From: Streptomyces sp. NBC_01454
Lineage (GTDB): Bacteria > Actinomycetota > Actinomycetes > Streptomycetales > Streptomycetaceae
Assembly (NCBI RefSeq): GCF_036227565.1
Contig: NZ_CP109460.1
Span: 2,728,001 to 2,792,000 of the forward strand
Length of the DNA: 64,000 nucleotides
Direction of reading: 5' to 3'
Part shown: positions 63,401 to 64,000 of the stretch, piece after piece
How the letters are laid out: each line of letters starts with the position of its first letter
Numbering within the stretch: the stretch's first letter is position 1
Translations under genes and position numbers: made by a program
Notes under the pieces: generated by a model
The model's input: only the letters and a program-made list of their open reading frames with translations
Database searches by the model: none
What the model was told of the DNA's origin: nothing

Positions 63401-63504
63401 CGGCGCTGCCGGCGGTGCTGCTGTTCCGGCTGCTGGTCTTCTGGCTGCCGGTGCTGCCGGGCTGGCTGGCGTTCAACTATCTGACGCGCAAGGGCGAGAT
63501 CTGA
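60478..63504 (+). CDS. Large membrane fusion: pseudokinase-like domain plus LPG flippase-type (TIGR00374) domain
   Basis: The 1008-residue protein has a disordered N-terminus of about 150 residues and a membrane block (residues about 165-350). A soluble domain with RIO/APH-like layout follows (EQEALLAYAAIAAGANAP, YEHIDGRSFDAL, AHRRLVGDALLVDRSGN) but lacks the catalytic Asp and Asn, so it looks like a pseudokinase. A charged coiled coil is next (KEAREAREAESAKDRKTL), then a C-terminal TIGR00374/MprF-like flippase domain (APTPGGVGAVEGALITG). It may control lipid or polyprenyl flipping. GTG 60478 has a weak RBS. Confidence 0.82.
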   Translation: MIRDQEETAGQQGAAPPREAGAPAALSVDAAGTAPGPAAVTGLPERKQAAPQGKHQRRPATASATEKASTIEKADRPGASERPQGPEEPEEPERQQEERDEDRPGRGTDDGAGRGGGEKPASGAGRGRPRTGAHRSDLTADEHGEFHVDRVSGDEPLLPARVHRPSDLLRLLLGMAGIALVLGLTTFAQGTTQGLENDIGSGAKAAPQLLITLAGLTSSVAVLIVPVAFAVERLIKRDGLRIADGVLAAVLAHGVSLATDLWVAEAAPASIRDALTQTLDNGALTAPVHSYLAPVIAYMTAVGMYRRPRWRVVMWCVLLLDAFAVLVGRYTTPFAIITTVLIGWTVAYGTLYAVGSPNVRPTGQNLLAGLRRVGFRPVSALRAEDIGPDHPEHTDRGRRYLVTLEDGPPIDVTVVDREQQAQGFFYRVWRRLSLRGINQRRSLQSLRQALEQEALLAYAAIAAGANAPKLIATSELGPDAVMLVYEHIDGRSFDALADEEITDTLMHSAWRQVEALQSRRIAHRRLVGDALLVDRSGNIVLTELRGGEIAAGDLVLRMDIAQLLATCGLRVGAERAVAAAVEVLGPDAVADSLPLLQPIALSRTTRATLRHLARERSQRERDAVLAASQAVKEAREAREAESAKDRKTLRAERHAEKNAEKRALDEASEEAREEDLLAQIRRQVLLIRPTAVVQPAKLERLSPRILISWIAGAFAVYLLLTQLTHVNLGDVVSKAGWVWVLVAMFFSALTYIAAAMSLLGFVTERVSFVRTVIAQIAGNFVKLVAPAAIGGVALNTRFLQRAGVRPGLAVASVGASQLFGLGSHILLLLVFGYVTGTQEQAPSITPSRTVIAGLLTVAVLVLVVTAVPALRKFVSRRVRSLFAGVVPRMLDILQRPGKLVTGIGGMLLLTAANVMCLDASIRAFGGGDKITYAGIAVAFLAGNALGSAAPTPGGVGAVEGALITGLTLAGLPAGTALPAVLLFRLLVFWLPVLPGWLAFNYLTRKGEI

Positions 63505-63553
63505 GCGGGGCCGGCCGCCGCACCGGCCGGGCCACACCGCACCGCGGCACACG

Positions 63554-63588
63554 AAGGCGCCGGTCCGTACGACACGGACCGGCGCCTT
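63554..63588. terminator. Bidirectional terminator between flippase-like gene and moeZ
   Basis: A 15-bp perfect stem (63554-63568 with 63574-63588) with a 5-nt loop is flanked by A and T runs on both sides. Confidence 0.85.
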
Positions 63589-63653
63589 TCGCATGGTATC
63601 CGGCAGGTCTTCGGCGGGCCGCGACCGATGCCGCGGCCCGCCGAAGGGGAAGG

Positions 63654-64000
63654 TCAGTAGACCGGCTTCTCCGGCTCGACCGTGTGGACCCAGCCGATGA
63701 CGCCGCCGCCGACGTGCACGGCGTCGGCGAAGCCCGCGGACTTCAGCACGGCCAGGACCTCCGCCGAGCGGACGCCCGTCTTGCAGTGCAGGACGATCTT
63801 CCGGTCCTGCGGGAGGTCCTGCAGGGCGGTGCCCATGAGGAACTCGTTCTTCGGGATCAGCCGGGCACCGGGGATCGAGACGATCTCGAACTCGTTCGGC
63901 TCGCGGACGTCGATGATCTCGATCTTCTCGTCGCCGTCGATCCATTCCTTGAGCTGCCGGGGAGTGATCGTCGAGCCGGCGGCCGCCTCCTGGGCCTCCT
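63654..64000 (-). CDS. moeZ: MoeZ-type adenylyltransferase/sulfurtransferase, C-terminal rhodanese domain, partial
   Basis: The stop is at 63654 and the frame runs off the right edge. The visible 114 residues are a rhodanese domain: IDVREPNEFEIVSIPGA, catalytic Cys in LHCKTGVRS and the end VEPEKPVY, as in MoeZ/MoeBR proteins. These activate and sulfurate MoaD- and CysO-type carriers for molybdopterin and cysteine synthesis. The N-terminal ThiF domain must lie outside the window, so the call depends on the rhodanese part and the preceding linker (TITPRQLKEWI). Confidence 0.85.
   Translation of the reverse strand, partial: EAQEAAAGSTITPRQLKEWIDGDEKIEIIDVREPNEFEIVSIPGARLIPKNEFLMGTALQDLPQDRKIVLHCKTGVRSAEVLAVLKSAGFADAVHVGGGVIGWVHTVEPEKPVY

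Overview
This 64 kb window is high-GC chromosomal DNA from an actinobacterium and almost certainly from Streptomyces. GTG starts are common, genes often overlap by 4 bp, and the gene set is typical: a B12-riboswitch-controlled nrdAB, sigR-rsrA, a CatR-like regulator divergent from a catalase, a WhiB7/WblC-type regulator, mycoredoxin, AdnA-AdnB and MoeZ. I see no insertion sequence, prophage, CRISPR array or secondary-metabolite cluster. It reads as core chromosome, with one conspicuous non-coding repeat island at 55.5-56.2 kb.

Layout. 0-2.4 kb: end of a GntR-type regulator, then a DUF3311 protein and a sodium:solute symporter. 2.6-6.5 kb: candidate NrdR boxes, a cobalamin riboswitch and class Ia ribonucleotide reductase nrdAB. 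6.6-13.6 kb: a bifunctional-type penicillin-binding protein, peptide deformylase, a TPR-like protein and two overlapping membrane HD/HD-GYP genes. 13.8-15.9 kb: the thiol-stress pair rsrA-sigR with its own SigR-type promoter, divergent from an XRE-cupin regulator. 15.9-23.6 kb: an alpha/beta hydrolase, a SRAP abasic-site protein, an M50-type peptidase, aroA, rsgA, an SMR transporter, a TetR regulator, hisN and a CBS protein. 23.8-25.8 kb: catalase and a Fur-family regulator, divergent. 26.2-28.5 kb: two identical initiator tRNA genes flanking a Sel1-repeat gene. 28.6-37.8 kb: UPF0182 protein, PPA1309 protein, a PDZ/Lon-like protease, moaE, an SDR/epimerase, a DUF2342 protein and a Nudix hydrolase. 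37.9-41.0 kb: three AIM24-domain genes, one fused to TerD. 41.1-44.6 kb: an M48/YgjP-like peptidase, a ThiF-like protein and an ABC1 kinase. 44.8-50.4 kb: a small zinc-ribbon protein, wblC with a long regulated leader, uvrD2, mrx1 and nudC. 50.5-60.3 kb: an M20 peptidase, adnB, the repeat island, adnA and an alkyltransferase-like protein. 60.5-64 kb: a large membrane flippase-like fusion and the 3' end of moeZ.

The genes share a few themes. The first is thiol/redox stress: sigR, rsrA, mrx1 and catalase, with matching GGAAT-N18-GTT promoters found in front of both sigR and mrx1. The second is DNA repair: adnAB, uvrD2, SRAP, ATL and nudC. The third is nucleotide supply and translation-stress sensing: nrdAB and wblC. 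The order UPF0182, Lon-like, DUF2342, ThiF, ABC1, wblC, uvrD2, mrx1, nudC, adnB, adnA resembles the Mycobacterium tuberculosis Rv3193c-Rv3202c region as I remember it, so this is an ancient actinobacterial block.

The most unusual signals are non-coding. (1) Between adnA and adnB lie two head-to-head copies of a modular repeat. Each carries a perfect 18-bp stem with an identical 13-nt loop, and the two stems differ by compensatory changes. (2) The wblC leader carries an upstream ORF with a perfect Shine-Dalgarno sequence, an anti-terminator segment and an intrinsic terminator. (3) sigR has an upstream in-frame start below a perfect SigR-type promoter.
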